DNA of 18,806 bases from assembly GCA_002314195.1 (NCBI GenBank), contig DCCQ01000117.1, positions 220-19,025 of the forward strand, read 5' to 3'. The position numbers and the translations under genes are program-made. The notes under the pieces are model-generated. The model worked only from the letters and a program-made list of their open reading frames with translations. It did no database searches and had not been told where the DNA came from. Positions 1 to 7,101 of this stretch are shown here, piece by piece. Source of the DNA: Bacteroidales bacterium UBA1077. Lineage in GTDB: Bacteria; Bacteroidota; Bacteroidia; Bacteroidales; UBA932. Positions within the stretch are counted from its first letter, which is position 1. Each line of letters begins with the position of its first letter.

Positions 1-126
1 AATCTGAAAGCAATTCACAACTTCTGGAACATTTACATTTACGGTTGACTACTCTTTCACATTGCATCAATGTCCATTTGGGTCTACACACCTAAAACCA
101 TAAACCGGTAATTATAAAGTGGATAT

Positions 127-158
127 CACTCCAGGTGCGCGGCGTTTTTCACACCTGG
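127..158. repeat. 32-bp hairpin repeat, copy 1
   Basis: This element begins CACTCCAGGTG and ends TTTTTCACACCTGG. Perfect 7-bp arms CCAGGTG/CACCTGG (131-137 and 152-158) enclose a 14-nt interior with a T5 run. It matches the copy at 263-294 at 29 of 32 positions. Partial similarity extends a few bases upstream (GATATCACT here, GATGCCACT at copy 2) and none is obvious downstream. It resembles a small dispersed palindromic (REP-like) element. I do not recognise the family. Confidence 0.6.
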
Positions 159-262
159 AATGGACGATGCCCACAGAACGCGTCGCGGAGGGTGATCATA
201 CATACAGGTGTGCATGAATGCCCACACCAAGAACCGTAAGTCGATCGTTATCAAACTGATGC

Positions 263-294
263 CACTCCAGGTGCGAGGAGTTTTTCATACCTGG
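263..294. repeat. 32-bp hairpin repeat, copy 2
   Basis: This is the second copy of the element at 127-158, in the same orientation, with start points 136 bp apart. Two of the three differences (C to A) lie in the loop. The third (C to T) falls in the right arm and turns a G-C pair into a G-T wobble, so the fold is kept in RNA. Conservation of the T5 stretch and the arms suggests a structured element. Confidence 0.6.
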
Positions 295-325
295 GAAAGC
301 AATCGGCAGTGACCGGCAAAGCGAA

Positions 326-344
326 CGCTGAGCCTGTCGAAGCG
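326..344. repeat. Hairpin with GAGCCTGTCGA loop, copy A
   Basis: Arms CGCT (326-329) and AGCG (341-344) enclose the 11-nt core GAGCCTGTCGA (330-340). The same core appears inverted at 4940-4950 between entirely different complementary arms. From memory, the core resembles a short palindromic repeat seen between genes in many bacteria, but I cannot check that here. Confidence 0.55.
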
Positions 345-359
345 ACTGTGAAAGCGCAG

Positions 360-1835
360 TTACCTGAACACAGGAATTTCCGTCTTGATGAGGATGCCTC
401 TCGGAGCGCCGTGCTCCAATGGAGTGAGTTCGATGTTCTTTGAATATGAACGCGTTACAGACGCGGTTTGTGGATAGACCTTGCCAGCGGCCTGAAGGGC
501 AGCGCGGAGCATCGTCTCGTTCTCGTCCCCCAACTGACAGCCATCAAATGGGTCGTCATCAATCCTAACATCCACAGGGATGCCGTCAGGAATCGATTCA
601 TTGCGGCCATCACGATCTGCGAACTTACTGATCATCACGTACATTCCCCAATCCTTAATCAAAGAATAATCGTACTTGCTATTGTAGAAGTCCTTAGGAG
701 CAAGCAGGATTCCGGCACAGTATTTTCCGTAAGTCTGTTGGCCGACAAGAACAACGTCCATGTAAGGTCTAAGCCCAACTATTAGGCCCTCGGATGCTGA
801 TGCAGTACCTCCAGTTACGATGACATAGAGCTTGTCTATTCCCAAATTAGCATCGGACACGTCAATCCTGAGGTTCTGCGAACTTAGTTCATGAATATTC
901 GAAAAATATGTGTTTGTGTCCTCTCCCTGCTCCTTCCAAGCCTGAGCAAGAATCGAATTATAGACTTCAGTCTGGAATATGTCCCCGGCAGCGACATTTG
1001 CCCTCGGAGCAATCATTGAAGCCAACACATTCTCGGTGAATGCATAGCCACCCCCATTGTACCTCAGGTCAAGGATTAGCTCCTGAACATTTTCAGACTT
1101 AAATCTCAGGAACACGTCACGAAGAGATTGAGAGGATTTCAAATCGAATCCAGAGTAGGCTAGATAGCCGATCTTCTTGCCGTTCACATCCAATGTCTTA
1201 GTGACAAGAATTGGGTCCTCGTACATGTCAACAGCCCTCAGGCCAACCGTCCTCACTTCTTCACCGATGTGATCACCATCAAGTTTGGTCACTCCAAGTT
1301 CAATAGTGCGGGAATTAAAAGCTTCATAGATGTTATTCTGAGTGATGGCTTTTCCGTCAAGAGTGATGATGACATCGCAGCGTTTGAGCCCTGCCTTCTG
1401 GGCCGGACCGCCGTTGCTCACATAACTCACGACAAGGAAATACTCACCTTCCCTATTGCTAATCCTTCCTACTTGAAGATCATAGCCATAAGTAAGTCCG
1501 AGTCCTTGAACCGAGTTTGTGAACGATTCGAGATCATCAGTAAGGACCGTCCACTTGTCAACCTCCTTGCCAACCTCATGGTAGCGGATGCTCTTGACAA
1601 CCTCCATCGGCATCCTGCAAGTGTCTGGATCCAGTTTTGCCAGATTCTTCTCAATCTCCTCATTCCAAAGGTAATAGGTTTCCAGCACGTCAATCGCGAA
1701 CCGGTCGGCCTTGGCGATCTCCGGGGCAGGGGCTTCGTCCTTATTGTCTGCATTGGTTTCCACACAGCCTAAAAGCCCCAAAGCCACCGTCAGCACCACC
1801 GCGGCACCGCACAAATTCTTCGTATTCATATTCAT
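360..1835 (-). CDS. S41-family PDZ serine protease, predicted lipoprotein
   Basis: The 491-residue protein is a C-terminal-processing-type peptidase. A signal peptide ends in a lipobox, L-G-L-L-G-C with Cys24, predicting a lipid-anchored envelope protein. A PDZ-like segment follows (about 115-205, with GGPAQKAGL at 142-150). The S41 core starts near 215 and contains LILDLRYNGGG (253-263). The nucleophile should be Ser346 in T-A-S-A-S-E, with Lys371 25 residues later, the same Ser-Lys spacing as in E. coli Tsp. A C-terminal GIPVDV...DDD motif fits Bacteroidetes members. The substrate is unknown. Met3 is an alternative start. The gene stands alone, divergent from murI, with a TATCTTTG element at 1891-1898. 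The name ctpA is possible, but orthology cannot be established from sequence alone. Confidence 0.9.
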   Translation of the reverse strand: MNMNTKNLCGAAVVLTVALGLLGCVETNADNKDEAPAPEIAKADRFAIDVLETYYLWNEEIEKNLAKLDPDTCRMPMEVVKSIRYHEVGKEVDKWTVLTDDLESFTNSVQGLGLTYGYDLQVGRISNREGEYFLVVSYVSNGGPAQKAGLKRCDVIITLDGKAITQNNIYEAFNSRTIELGVTKLDGDHIGEEVRTVGLRAVDMYEDPILVTKTLDVNGKKIGYLAYSGFDLKSSQSLRDVFLRFKSENVQELILDLRYNGGGYAFTENVLASMIAPRANVAAGDIFQTEVYNSILAQAWKEQGEDTNTYFSNIHELSSQNLRIDVSDANLGIDKLYVIVTGGTASASEGLIVGLRPYMDVVLVGQQTYGKYCAGILLAPKDFYNSKYDYSLIKDWGMYVMISKFADRDGRNESIPDGIPVDVRIDDDPFDGCQLGDENETMLRAALQAAGKVYPQTASVTRSYSKNIELTPLEHGAPRGILIKTEIPVFR

Positions 1836-1890
1836 AGATTTCCCAAATAACCATTATTCAGATTCCGCCTGCAAATTGGACGGAATTTCA

Positions 1891-1898
1891 CAAAGATA
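1891..1898 (-). promoter_or_regulatory. Bacteroidetes -7 promoter element for the S41 protease
   Basis: TATCTTTG on the minus strand matches the Bacteroidetes -7 consensus TAnnTTTG. It lies 56 bases upstream of the S41 start codon. It overlaps a GAATAT hexamer (minus-strand reading GAATATCTTTG). No clear TTTG -33 box is visible at the expected distance. Confidence 0.5.
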
Positions 1899-1930
1899 TT
1901 CATTTTTCTTTCTCTTTCATTTCTTTGTTG

Positions 1931-1938
1931 TATCTTTG
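1931..1938 (+). promoter_or_regulatory. Bacteroidetes -7 promoter element for murI
   Basis: TATCTTTG matches TAnnTTTG exactly and lies 23 bases before the murI start. It faces the minus-strand TATCTTTG at 1891-1898, making a compact divergent promoter region. The -33 region is T-rich but has no clean TTTG. Confidence 0.55.
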
Positions 1939-1961
1939 ATTGAATAATTTTCATTGCGGCG

Positions 1962-2744
1962 ATGATCGGCATTTTCGATTCTGGTTCAGGCGGGCTGTCC
2001 GTACTTCGGGAGATCCTTCGGCTTCTTCCGGGGGAAAGGTTTGTCTATTACGCAGACAACGCCAACTGCCCTTACGGGGAAAAGACACCGGGGTTCATCC
2101 AAAACCGCAGCAGGGCGATCACTGAATATCTCCTCTCACGGGGGGCGCAGATCATAGTGGTGGCGTGCAACACGGCCACCGCAGCGGCGATTACTACTCT
2201 TAGAAATGAATATCCCGTCCGCTTCATCGGGATGGAGCCTGCTGTGAAACCGGCGGCGCTCAGCTCGAAGACCGGAGTGATCGGCGTGCTGGCGACAGCG
2301 GGGACTCTTAAAGGATCCAAATACTTGACAACCAAGGGCATCTACGAGGATGACGTGAAAATTGTCGAGCATGTTGGACAAGGATTCGTGGAGATTGTGG
2401 AGAATGGGATTCTGGACGGGCCGCTGGCAGAAGAGACTGTCAGGAAAAGTCTCCAGCCACTTCTTGACGCAGGTGCGGACAGGATTGTGCTCGGATGCAC
2501 GCACTATCCGTTTCTTCGCTCTGTCATCCAAAGGGTCGTCGGCCCGGATGTTCAAATCATCGACCCGGCTCCGGCGGTGGCCAAGCATCTGGTTGAGGTG
2601 ATGAAAGAGGAAGGGCTGCTCTCTTCGGTGGCTTCGACATCTAAGCCCGACATCGAACTGATCACCTCTGGTAACGACACCTCCGCCAAACGCATCCTTA
2701 GCATCATTCTTGAAGAAGACGGCTTCCGTCACATCAATCAGTAA
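1962..2744 (+). CDS. murI: Glutamate racemase
   Basis: This cofactor-independent enzyme interconverts L- and D-glutamate, supplying D-Glu for peptidoglycan in the cytoplasm. The 260-residue length is typical. The N-terminal IGIFDSGSGGLSVL motif is diagnostic. The two catalytic cysteines are visible as Cys69 in VVACNTATA and Cys179 in LGCTHYPF, with His181 beside the second. DNANCPYG (32-39) is the usual substrate-pocket motif. The ATG at 1962 begins directly with the conserved N-terminus and follows a TAnnTTTG element at a suitable distance. It is followed after 30 bases by pncB on the same strand, probably co-transcribed. Confidence 0.96.
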   Translation: MIGIFDSGSGGLSVLREILRLLPGERFVYYADNANCPYGEKTPGFIQNRSRAITEYLLSRGAQIIVVACNTATAAAITTLRNEYPVRFIGMEPAVKPAALSSKTGVIGVLATAGTLKGSKYLTTKGIYEDDVKIVEHVGQGFVEIVENGILDGPLAEETVRKSLQPLLDAGADRIVLGCTHYPFLRSVIQRVVGPDVQIIDPAPAVAKHLVEVMKEEGLLSSVASTSKPDIELITSGNDTSAKRILSIILEEDGFRHINQ

Positions 2745-2774
2745 ACAAAGGCAACCGCCAAAACACATAAAGAA

Positions 2775-4286
2775 ATGGAATCAAACAACGGAATCGAGGT
2801 CAAAGACTTCGCCTACTGCTCCGACAAGTACCAGTACACGATGGGCAAATCCTTCTACGAAACCGGCAGGAAGGATGACATCGCAGTCTTCAACATGTTC
2901 TACAGAAAAGCCCCGGAGAACAACAACTGGGCAGTGGTCAGCGGCATCGAGGAAGCAATCGAATGCATTCAGAACCTTGGCAAGGCCGAGCCTGATTTCT
3001 ACGAAAAGTTCCTCCCTGGCGATGAATATGCCGAATTCCGCAAGTACCTCTCCACTTTGAAGTTCACAGGCAACGTCTATGCGATGCGTGAGGGCGAGAT
3101 CGCATTCCCGAACCAGCCAATCATCACGGTGGAGGCCCCTCTGATCGAAGCGCAGATCTTGGAGACTCCCCTCCTCTGCATAATGAACCATCAGATGGCG
3201 GTCGCGACAAAGGCCTCAAGGGTCTGCCGGGCCACCAACCGCCCTGTCAGCGAGTTCGGATCACGCCGCGCTCACGGACCTTGGGCAGCGACATACGGAG
3301 CGAAGGCTGCGATCATAGCGGGCTGCGCCAGCACCTCCAACATCCTCACCGGAGTGCTGAACGGAGTCCCTTCCACCGGCACGATGGCCCACAGCTTTGT
3401 CACCTCCTACGGCAGCACCGTCGAAGGCGAGCACAAGGCCTTCGTGGACTACATTGGCACCCACCGCGGCGAAAACCTCATCCTCCTCATCGACACCTAC
3501 GACACCCTCAAATGCGGAATCCTCAACGCCATCCGTTCCTTCAAGGAGTGCGGCATCGACAATGAATATCCCAACGGCTACGGCGTGCGCCTAGACAGCG
3601 GCGACCTCGCCTACCTCTCCGTCAAAGTCCGCAGGATCCTTGACAGCCACGGACTTACCGGCTGCAAGATCTTCGCGACCAACTCTCTTGATGAATATCT
3701 CATCTCGGACCTTGAGCGTCAGGGTGCCTGCATAGATTCCTACGGAGTCGGTGACGCCATCGCCACCAGCAAGGCCGCCCCCTGCTTCGGCAACGTCTAC
3801 AAGCTCGTCCAGATCGACGGCCGTCCGGTCCTGAAACGCTCCGAGGACAGGATCAAGCTGATCAACCCCGGATTCCAGATCACCTACCGGATCACGAAGA
3901 AAGACCCGGACCTTGGCGAAGTCTACAAGGCCGATGTCACCTGCCTGCGCGAAGACACCCTCTCCCAAAGGATAGAGGCTGGCGAGACCTTCACGATCTA
4001 CGACGAGCAGGACCGCTACAAGTACAAGATCTTCCAATCCGGTGAATATTCCTGGAGACCCCTCCAGCATCAGGTCATAAAGGACGGTGAAAGGTGCGCC
4101 GAAAGCCACACCCTCCAAGAGAAGAAAGCCTTCTACAACAACACCTTATCGCACTTCAGCCCGTCCGAGCGACGTCTGATCAACCCGCACTACTACAAGG
4201 TTGACATCTCCGATGACCTTCTGAACACCAAACTTGAGATCCTCGACACCCTCAACAAAGAGATCGAAGCCTTCAGCATTGACTAA
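2775..4286 (+). CDS. pncB: Nicotinate phosphoribosyltransferase
   Basis: The enzyme makes nicotinate mononucleotide from nicotinate and PRPP with ATP hydrolysis, the entry step of NAD salvage (Preiss-Handler route). The 503 residues fit the long NAPRT subgroup. Recognisable segments are EFGSRRAHGP (160-169), GTMAHSF (202-208) with the conserved His206 that is phosphorylated in this family, LLIDTYDTLKCG (237-248) and GVRLDSGDLA (270-279). All four Glu-Tyr pairs (Tyr85, 265, 308, 425) are coded GAA-TAT, while only one of the other 24 tyrosines uses TAT. The gene follows murI by 30 bases and is followed by a strong stem-loop at 4441-4468. prs, which makes its co-substrate PRPP, lies in the same window but in another transcription unit. 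Confidence 0.95.
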   Translation: MESNNGIEVKDFAYCSDKYQYTMGKSFYETGRKDDIAVFNMFYRKAPENNNWAVVSGIEEAIECIQNLGKAEPDFYEKFLPGDEYAEFRKYLSTLKFTGNVYAMREGEIAFPNQPIITVEAPLIEAQILETPLLCIMNHQMAVATKASRVCRATNRPVSEFGSRRAHGPWAATYGAKAAIIAGCASTSNILTGVLNGVPSTGTMAHSFVTSYGSTVEGEHKAFVDYIGTHRGENLILLIDTYDTLKCGILNAIRSFKECGIDNEYPNGYGVRLDSGDLAYLSVKVRRILDSHGLTGCKIFATNSLDEYLISDLERQGACIDSYGVGDAIATSKAAPCFGNVYKLVQIDGRPVLKRSEDRIKLINPGFQITYRITKKDPDLGEVYKADVTCLREDTLSQRIEAGETFTIYDEQDRYKYKIFQSGEYSWRPLQHQVIKDGERCAESHTLQEKKAFYNNTLSHFSPSERRLINPHYYKVDISDDLLNTKLEILDTLNKEIEAFSID

Positions 4287-4440
4287 GGCCCCGCCCATTA
4301 CCATCCTCGCACTTTCGACGGGAGCGATTTCCCTGATTATCGCTCTTGTCGAGAAGCTTTTTGACTCCGACAAGCGCAAGAATTCCCTTTTCCGCTCCTT
4401 TCAAGGCTTCATTGCACCGTTACCTCATCAGAATTTCACA

Positions 4441-4468
4441 AAAATTGCACGAAACATCGTGCAATTTT
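4441..4468. terminator. Bidirectional stem-loop terminator after pncB
   Basis: A perfect 12-bp inverted repeat, AAAATTGCACGA (4441-4452) and TCGTGCAATTTT (4457-4468), encloses a 4-nt loop AACA. The A4/T4 ends give a U-tract on either strand, so it can serve both pncB (+) and the xseAB transcript (-) in this convergent arrangement. Confidence 0.85.
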
Positions 4469-4558
4469 CTTAATCACATGCAAATAGTCATCAGCATATT
4501 TTTTGTCTGAACCTTGATAAGCGAAAAGGGAAATAATATCACCCATCAATGCCCTGCA

Positions 4559-4668
4559 GCACCCTCGGGAGACAAAAAGTGGGGTAAACGCTTCCGAGAG
4601 TGCAGGATGCACCCTTGGGAAGCAAAAGAGGCCGAAGATGTTAAAGGGATCAGGCGCAAGCTTTCGGC
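4559..4668. other. Cluster of alternative hairpins, possible structured RNA
   Basis: Hairpin 1 pairs GCAC and CTCGGGAG (4559-4562, 4564-4571) with CTTCCGAG and GTGC (4591-4598, 4600-4603): 12 pairs with one C-A mismatch and one wobble. Hairpin 2 pairs GCTTCC (4590-4595) with GGAAGC (4618-4623) and contains an inner GTGCA-GGA-TGCAC hairpin (4600-4612). The two share 4590-4603, so they exclude each other. A third pairs GCCGAA (4631-4636) with TTCGGC (4663-4668). Either strand could be transcribed. The minus strand would be the xseB 3' region. No known RNA family is recognised. Confidence 0.35.
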
Positions 4669-4686
4669 AGTCGCAGAGACCGGAGA

Positions 4687-4875
4687 TTAGTCCTTATCTT
4701 CCTCGATGGAGTCACGGACGGTGCGGAGGTACTGGCGGCAGGACTCTATTAGTTCTTTGGAGCGCTTGACTAGGGTACCGATGTCGTCCAGGCTGGTGGC
4801 CGGGTCCTCTACCTTGGTTGCGATCTCGTCCAGTTCAGCGACCGCCTTTGTGTAATCAAATTTCTTCTCTGACAT
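4687..4875 (-). CDS. xseB: Exonuclease VII small subunit
   Basis: The 62-residue protein has the family layout: FDYTKAVAELDEIATKVEDPATSLDDIGTLVKRSKELI forms two helices, with the conserved core E-L-D/E-I...L-D-D...L-V-K-R...L-I-E-S-C. Several XseB subunits bind one XseA and are needed for degradation of single-stranded DNA to oligonucleotides. It lies 113 bases downstream of xseA on the same strand. The gap holds a hairpin repeat, which is wider than the usual tight or overlapping xseA-xseB spacing. A GAATAT hexamer sits across its start codon. Confidence 0.92.
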   Translation of the reverse strand: MSEKKFDYTKAVAELDEIATKVEDPATSLDDIGTLVKRSKELIESCRQYLRTVRDSIEEDKD

Positions 4876-4933
4876 ATTCGTTGTTTTTTATTGATTGCTT
4901 ATAATATTGACTCTATGGTTGAACTGTCTCTTC

Positions 4934-4956
4934 GTCCCTTCGACAGGCTCAGGGAC
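4934..4956. repeat. Hairpin with GAGCCTGTCGA loop, copy B (inverted)
   Basis: Arms GTCCCT (4934-4939) and AGGGAC (4951-4956) enclose TCGACAGGCTC, the exact reverse complement of the core at 330-340. A 10-bp direct repeat TCAGGGACCG occurs at 4949-4958 and again at 4964-4973, so the right arm is duplicated next to the element. It lies between xseA and xseB. Confidence 0.55.
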
Positions 4957-4988
4957 CGTTGAATCAGGGACCGGAGCATTGTCGCTTG

Positions 4989-6422
4989 CTAACTGATCTC
5001 ACTCATTGCCGTGAGAGGCTCATCCTCGCTTCCGGGAACATTGCTCTTCAAATCCACCTCCACGACACCGCACTTGACGGTTCCGTCAGCGAACATCATG
5101 CGAACATGATCTCCGAGATGGGTCTTGGTGGCGGAATCCATTTTCACGCCGTCTCGGTCCAAGGCCAGGACAAAACCCTTTCGGAGAATGTTACGGGGAT
5201 CGTTGGCGGCGATCTTCGTCTCGATCATCATAAGGTGCGACAAGGCTCCCGACAGCACCACTCCGACACGGCCACGAAGCCTTTGCTCAATCTTATCCAA
5301 AGAGGAAGCAGCTTTGTAGAGGCTTCTGTCCGCTCCGTGCAAAACCCTGTCAGACAGTCTGTCCAGACGATGCTCCTGACCAGTGATCCTGTTCTCAACA
5401 GCCTTCGTCAGAGCAGTGCCAAGGATCTCCACCCTGTGCATAGCGTCCGACACACGGGCGTCCGCCTGACGACGGACACGAGCCTCAAACAGATCAATGC
5501 GAGAGGACATCGCCGCCAATCGGTTGCCAAACGACATCATAAGCCGGGACTCCAGAGTGCCCAGACGCTGATCCTCAGCGATGTAGCAGTCCAAAAATAG
5601 GTCTGCCAGAGCGGTCGGAGTCTTGACAAAAGTGTTCGCCACCATGTCAGCCACGTGATGATCCTTGTCATGGCCTATCGCCGTGAAGACCGGAACAGGG
5701 CAACGGGCGATTGTCACGGCCAGGTCGTAGTCATCGAAGCAGCCCAGATCCAAGTCCGAACCTCCACCACGCATGATCAGCACAGCGTCATAATGAACCG
5801 GCGAGGCCAGAATCTCCCCGAAAGCCGCCATTATGGAAGCCGGAGCTCCATCTCCCTGCATCAAAGCCTCGAACAGTCTCACGTCAAACACGAAACCATA
5901 TTCATTATCAATCAGATGATGGCGAAAATCCCCGAAGCCCGCCGCACCGGGAGCGGAAATCACCGCCAATGAATATGGCAGCGCGGGGAGTCGCAGACGC
6001 TTCTGCAAGTCCAACAGTCCTTCCCTGCCCAACCGCTCGATAGTCTCCTGCCTGCGGCGTTCGTTCGCCCCGAGTGTGAATTCCGGATCGATGTCGTCTA
6101 TATTCAAGGAAAATCCGTACACGGGATGGTAGTTGACCTGCACGCAGGCAAGGATCTCCATCCCGGCCTCCAGTGACGAGCCGGTCACGCTTCTGAACCG
6201 CTGGTCGATGAGATTCCAGCGGAACGCCCAAATTGTGGCTCGGGTCTTCGCGACGACTCCCCCACCCTCACTCTGAGAGAGTTCCATATAGCAATGACCG
6301 TTCTGCTTGCGGCTGAGGCTGCTGATTTCGGCCTTTACCCAAAGCCGCTGCGGGAAAGTGCCCTCCACAACGGACTTCAGACGAGCCTGAAGGGTGAACA
6401 GGTCTATGTACTTCTTTTCCAT
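4989..6422 (-). CDS. xseA: Exonuclease VII large subunit
   Basis: This is the catalytic subunit of exonuclease VII, which degrades single-stranded DNA from both ends in repair. The 477 residues show an N-terminal OB-fold (about 5-112, with LWVKAEISSLSR at 27-38), then the catalytic domain with LIMRGGGSDLDLGCFDD (215-231), the signature IGHDKDHHVADMVA (249-262) and KTPTALADLF (267-276). An extended helical region (about 280-400) and the C-terminal DPRNILRKGF (408-417) complete the family pattern. It is divergent from engB, with a TAAATTTG element just upstream, and is read toward xseB. It is slightly longer than E. coli XseA, mostly in the helical region and C-terminal tail. Confidence 0.95.
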   Translation of the reverse strand: MEKKYIDLFTLQARLKSVVEGTFPQRLWVKAEISSLSRKQNGHCYMELSQSEGGGVVAKTRATIWAFRWNLIDQRFRSVTGSSLEAGMEILACVQVNYHPVYGFSLNIDDIDPEFTLGANERRRQETIERLGREGLLDLQKRLRLPALPYSLAVISAPGAAGFGDFRHHLIDNEYGFVFDVRLFEALMQGDGAPASIMAAFGEILASPVHYDAVLIMRGGGSDLDLGCFDDYDLAVTIARCPVPVFTAIGHDKDHHVADMVANTFVKTPTALADLFLDCYIAEDQRLGTLESRLMMSFGNRLAAMSSRIDLFEARVRRQADARVSDAMHRVEILGTALTKAVENRITGQEHRLDRLSDRVLHGADRSLYKAASSLDKIEQRLRGRVGVVLSGALSHLMMIETKIAANDPRNILRKGFVLALDRDGVKMDSATKTHLGDHVRMMFADGTVKCGVVEVDLKSNVPGSEDEPLTAMSEIS

Positions 6423-6442
6423 ATTAACAGTCCTTTCTCTTA

Positions 6443-6450
6443 CAAATTTA
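6443..6450 (-). promoter_or_regulatory. Putative -7 promoter element for xseA
   Basis: Minus-strand TAAATTTG matches TAnnTTTG, 21 bases before the xseA start. There is no clear -33 box. The region is AT-rich, so a chance match is possible. Confidence 0.4.
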
Positions 6451-6462
6451 ACAAAAATCCAC

Positions 6463-6470
6463 TATCTTTG
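6463..6470 (+). promoter_or_regulatory. Bacteroidetes -7 promoter element for engB
   Basis: TATCTTTG is an exact TAnnTTTG match, identical to those at 1931 and (minus) 1891, and lies 28 bases before the engB ATG. It likely starts the long co-oriented run engB to rluD. Confidence 0.55.
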
Positions 6471-6498
6471 TAAAAGAATCGCTTAGGCAGAAAGAAAG

Positions 6499-7092
6499 AT
6501 GACCATTACTGAAGCAAAATTCGCAGGCAGCTGCACCAGAGCCAGCCAAAAGCCCTCCCGCAGACTGCCGGAGTTCGCGTTCATCGGACGCTCCAATGTC
6601 GGCAAGTCATCGCTGATCAACATGTTGTGCGGCAACCGCAAGCTTGCGAAGACATCATCCACTCCCGGAAAGACCCAACTGATCAACCACTTCATCATCA
6701 ATGACAGTTGGTACCTTGTCGATCTTCCGGGCTACGGCTTCGCCAAGATCTCACAGAAAGGGCGCGAGGAGCTCAGGAAGATGATCAACGACTACATCGG
6801 AAAGTCGGAGGAAATGGTCGTGCTCTTTGTCCTGATCGACTCTCGGCACGACATAACGAAGATTGACAGGGAGTTTTTGGCCGGGCTCGGGGAGAACGGC
6901 ATCCCGTTCGCGATCATATTCACTAAAGGCGACAAACTCGGGCCGAATGCCTTGAAGGCGCAGATTGAGCGGGACAAGAAGCTTCTGTCTGAAGATTGGG
7001 AGGAGCTGCCGCCGATGTTCGCTTCAAGTTCTGAGACCGGAGCCGGAAAGGAAGAGATTTTGGACTATATTCAACAATATATTAATTTATAG
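6499..7092 (+). CDS. engB: YihA/YsxC-family ribosome biogenesis GTPase
   Basis: The 197-residue, single-domain P-loop GTPase belongs to the TrmE-Era-EngA-YihA group and acts in large-subunit assembly. Motifs in order are G1 GRSNVGKS (30-37), G2 around Thr55 in STPGKT, G3 DLPGYGFAK (75-83), G4 TKGD (142-145) and G5 SSSETG (176-181). The G3 DLPGYG form is typical of YsxC/YihA and separates it from Era and Der. The ATG follows an upstream TATCTTTG element. prs begins 9 bases after its stop, suggesting one transcript. Confidence 0.95.
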   Translation: MTITEAKFAGSCTRASQKPSRRLPEFAFIGRSNVGKSSLINMLCGNRKLAKTSSTPGKTQLINHFIINDSWYLVDLPGYGFAKISQKGREELRKMINDYIGKSEEMVVLFVLIDSRHDITKIDREFLAGLGENGIPFAIIFTKGDKLGPNALKAQIERDKKLLSEDWEELPPMFASSSETGAGKEEILDYIQQYINL

Positions 7093-7101
7093 CATAGTTT
7101 A

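Larger units (their letters stand above)
1..359. other. Gene-free stretch with three short hairpin repeats
   Basis: No convincing reading frame was found on either strand. The first 120 bases are AT-rich and featureless. The rest carries two copies of a 32-bp hairpin repeat (127-158, 263-294) and one copy of a different hairpin (326-344). All three lie downstream of the minus-strand S41 protease gene that ends at 360, so they would fall in its 3' untranslated region. No T-run follows any of them, so a classical intrinsic terminator is not evident. Confidence 0.6.
4287..4686. other. Gene-free convergent region between pncB and xseB
   Basis: No credible gene lies in these 400 bases. The first 150 bases after pncB are unremarkable. 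A perfect stem-loop terminator sits at 4441-4468. From 4559 to 4668 there are several overlapping hairpins and a degenerate tandem repeat (CACCCTCGGGAG near 4561, CACCCTTGGGAA near 4610, each followed by an A-rich CAAAA stretch). A small plus-strand frame crossing the pncB end and the terminator has no family features. Confidence 0.6.

Noticed and set aside
127..294. The two CCAGGTG hairpins as a CRISPR fragment
   Set aside because: There are only two copies, the 104-base spacing between them is too long for a spacer, and no cas gene is nearby.
2136..2768. 210-residue minus-strand frame opposite murI
   Set aside because: It lies opposite the catalytic motifs of murI and has no coherent domain.
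3591..4118. 175-residue minus-strand frame opposite pncB
   Set aside because: It is antisense to pncB, low-complexity Val/Gly/Asp/Leu, with no motif.
4234..4473. 79-residue plus-strand frame overlapping the pncB end and running through the terminator
   Set aside because: It crosses a perfect stem-loop terminator and has no family features. It is a chance frame.
4959..5600. 213-residue plus-strand frame opposite xseA
   Set aside because: It is antisense to a clear xseA, shows no family motifs and is rich in His/Gln/Ser as expected from a mirror frame.
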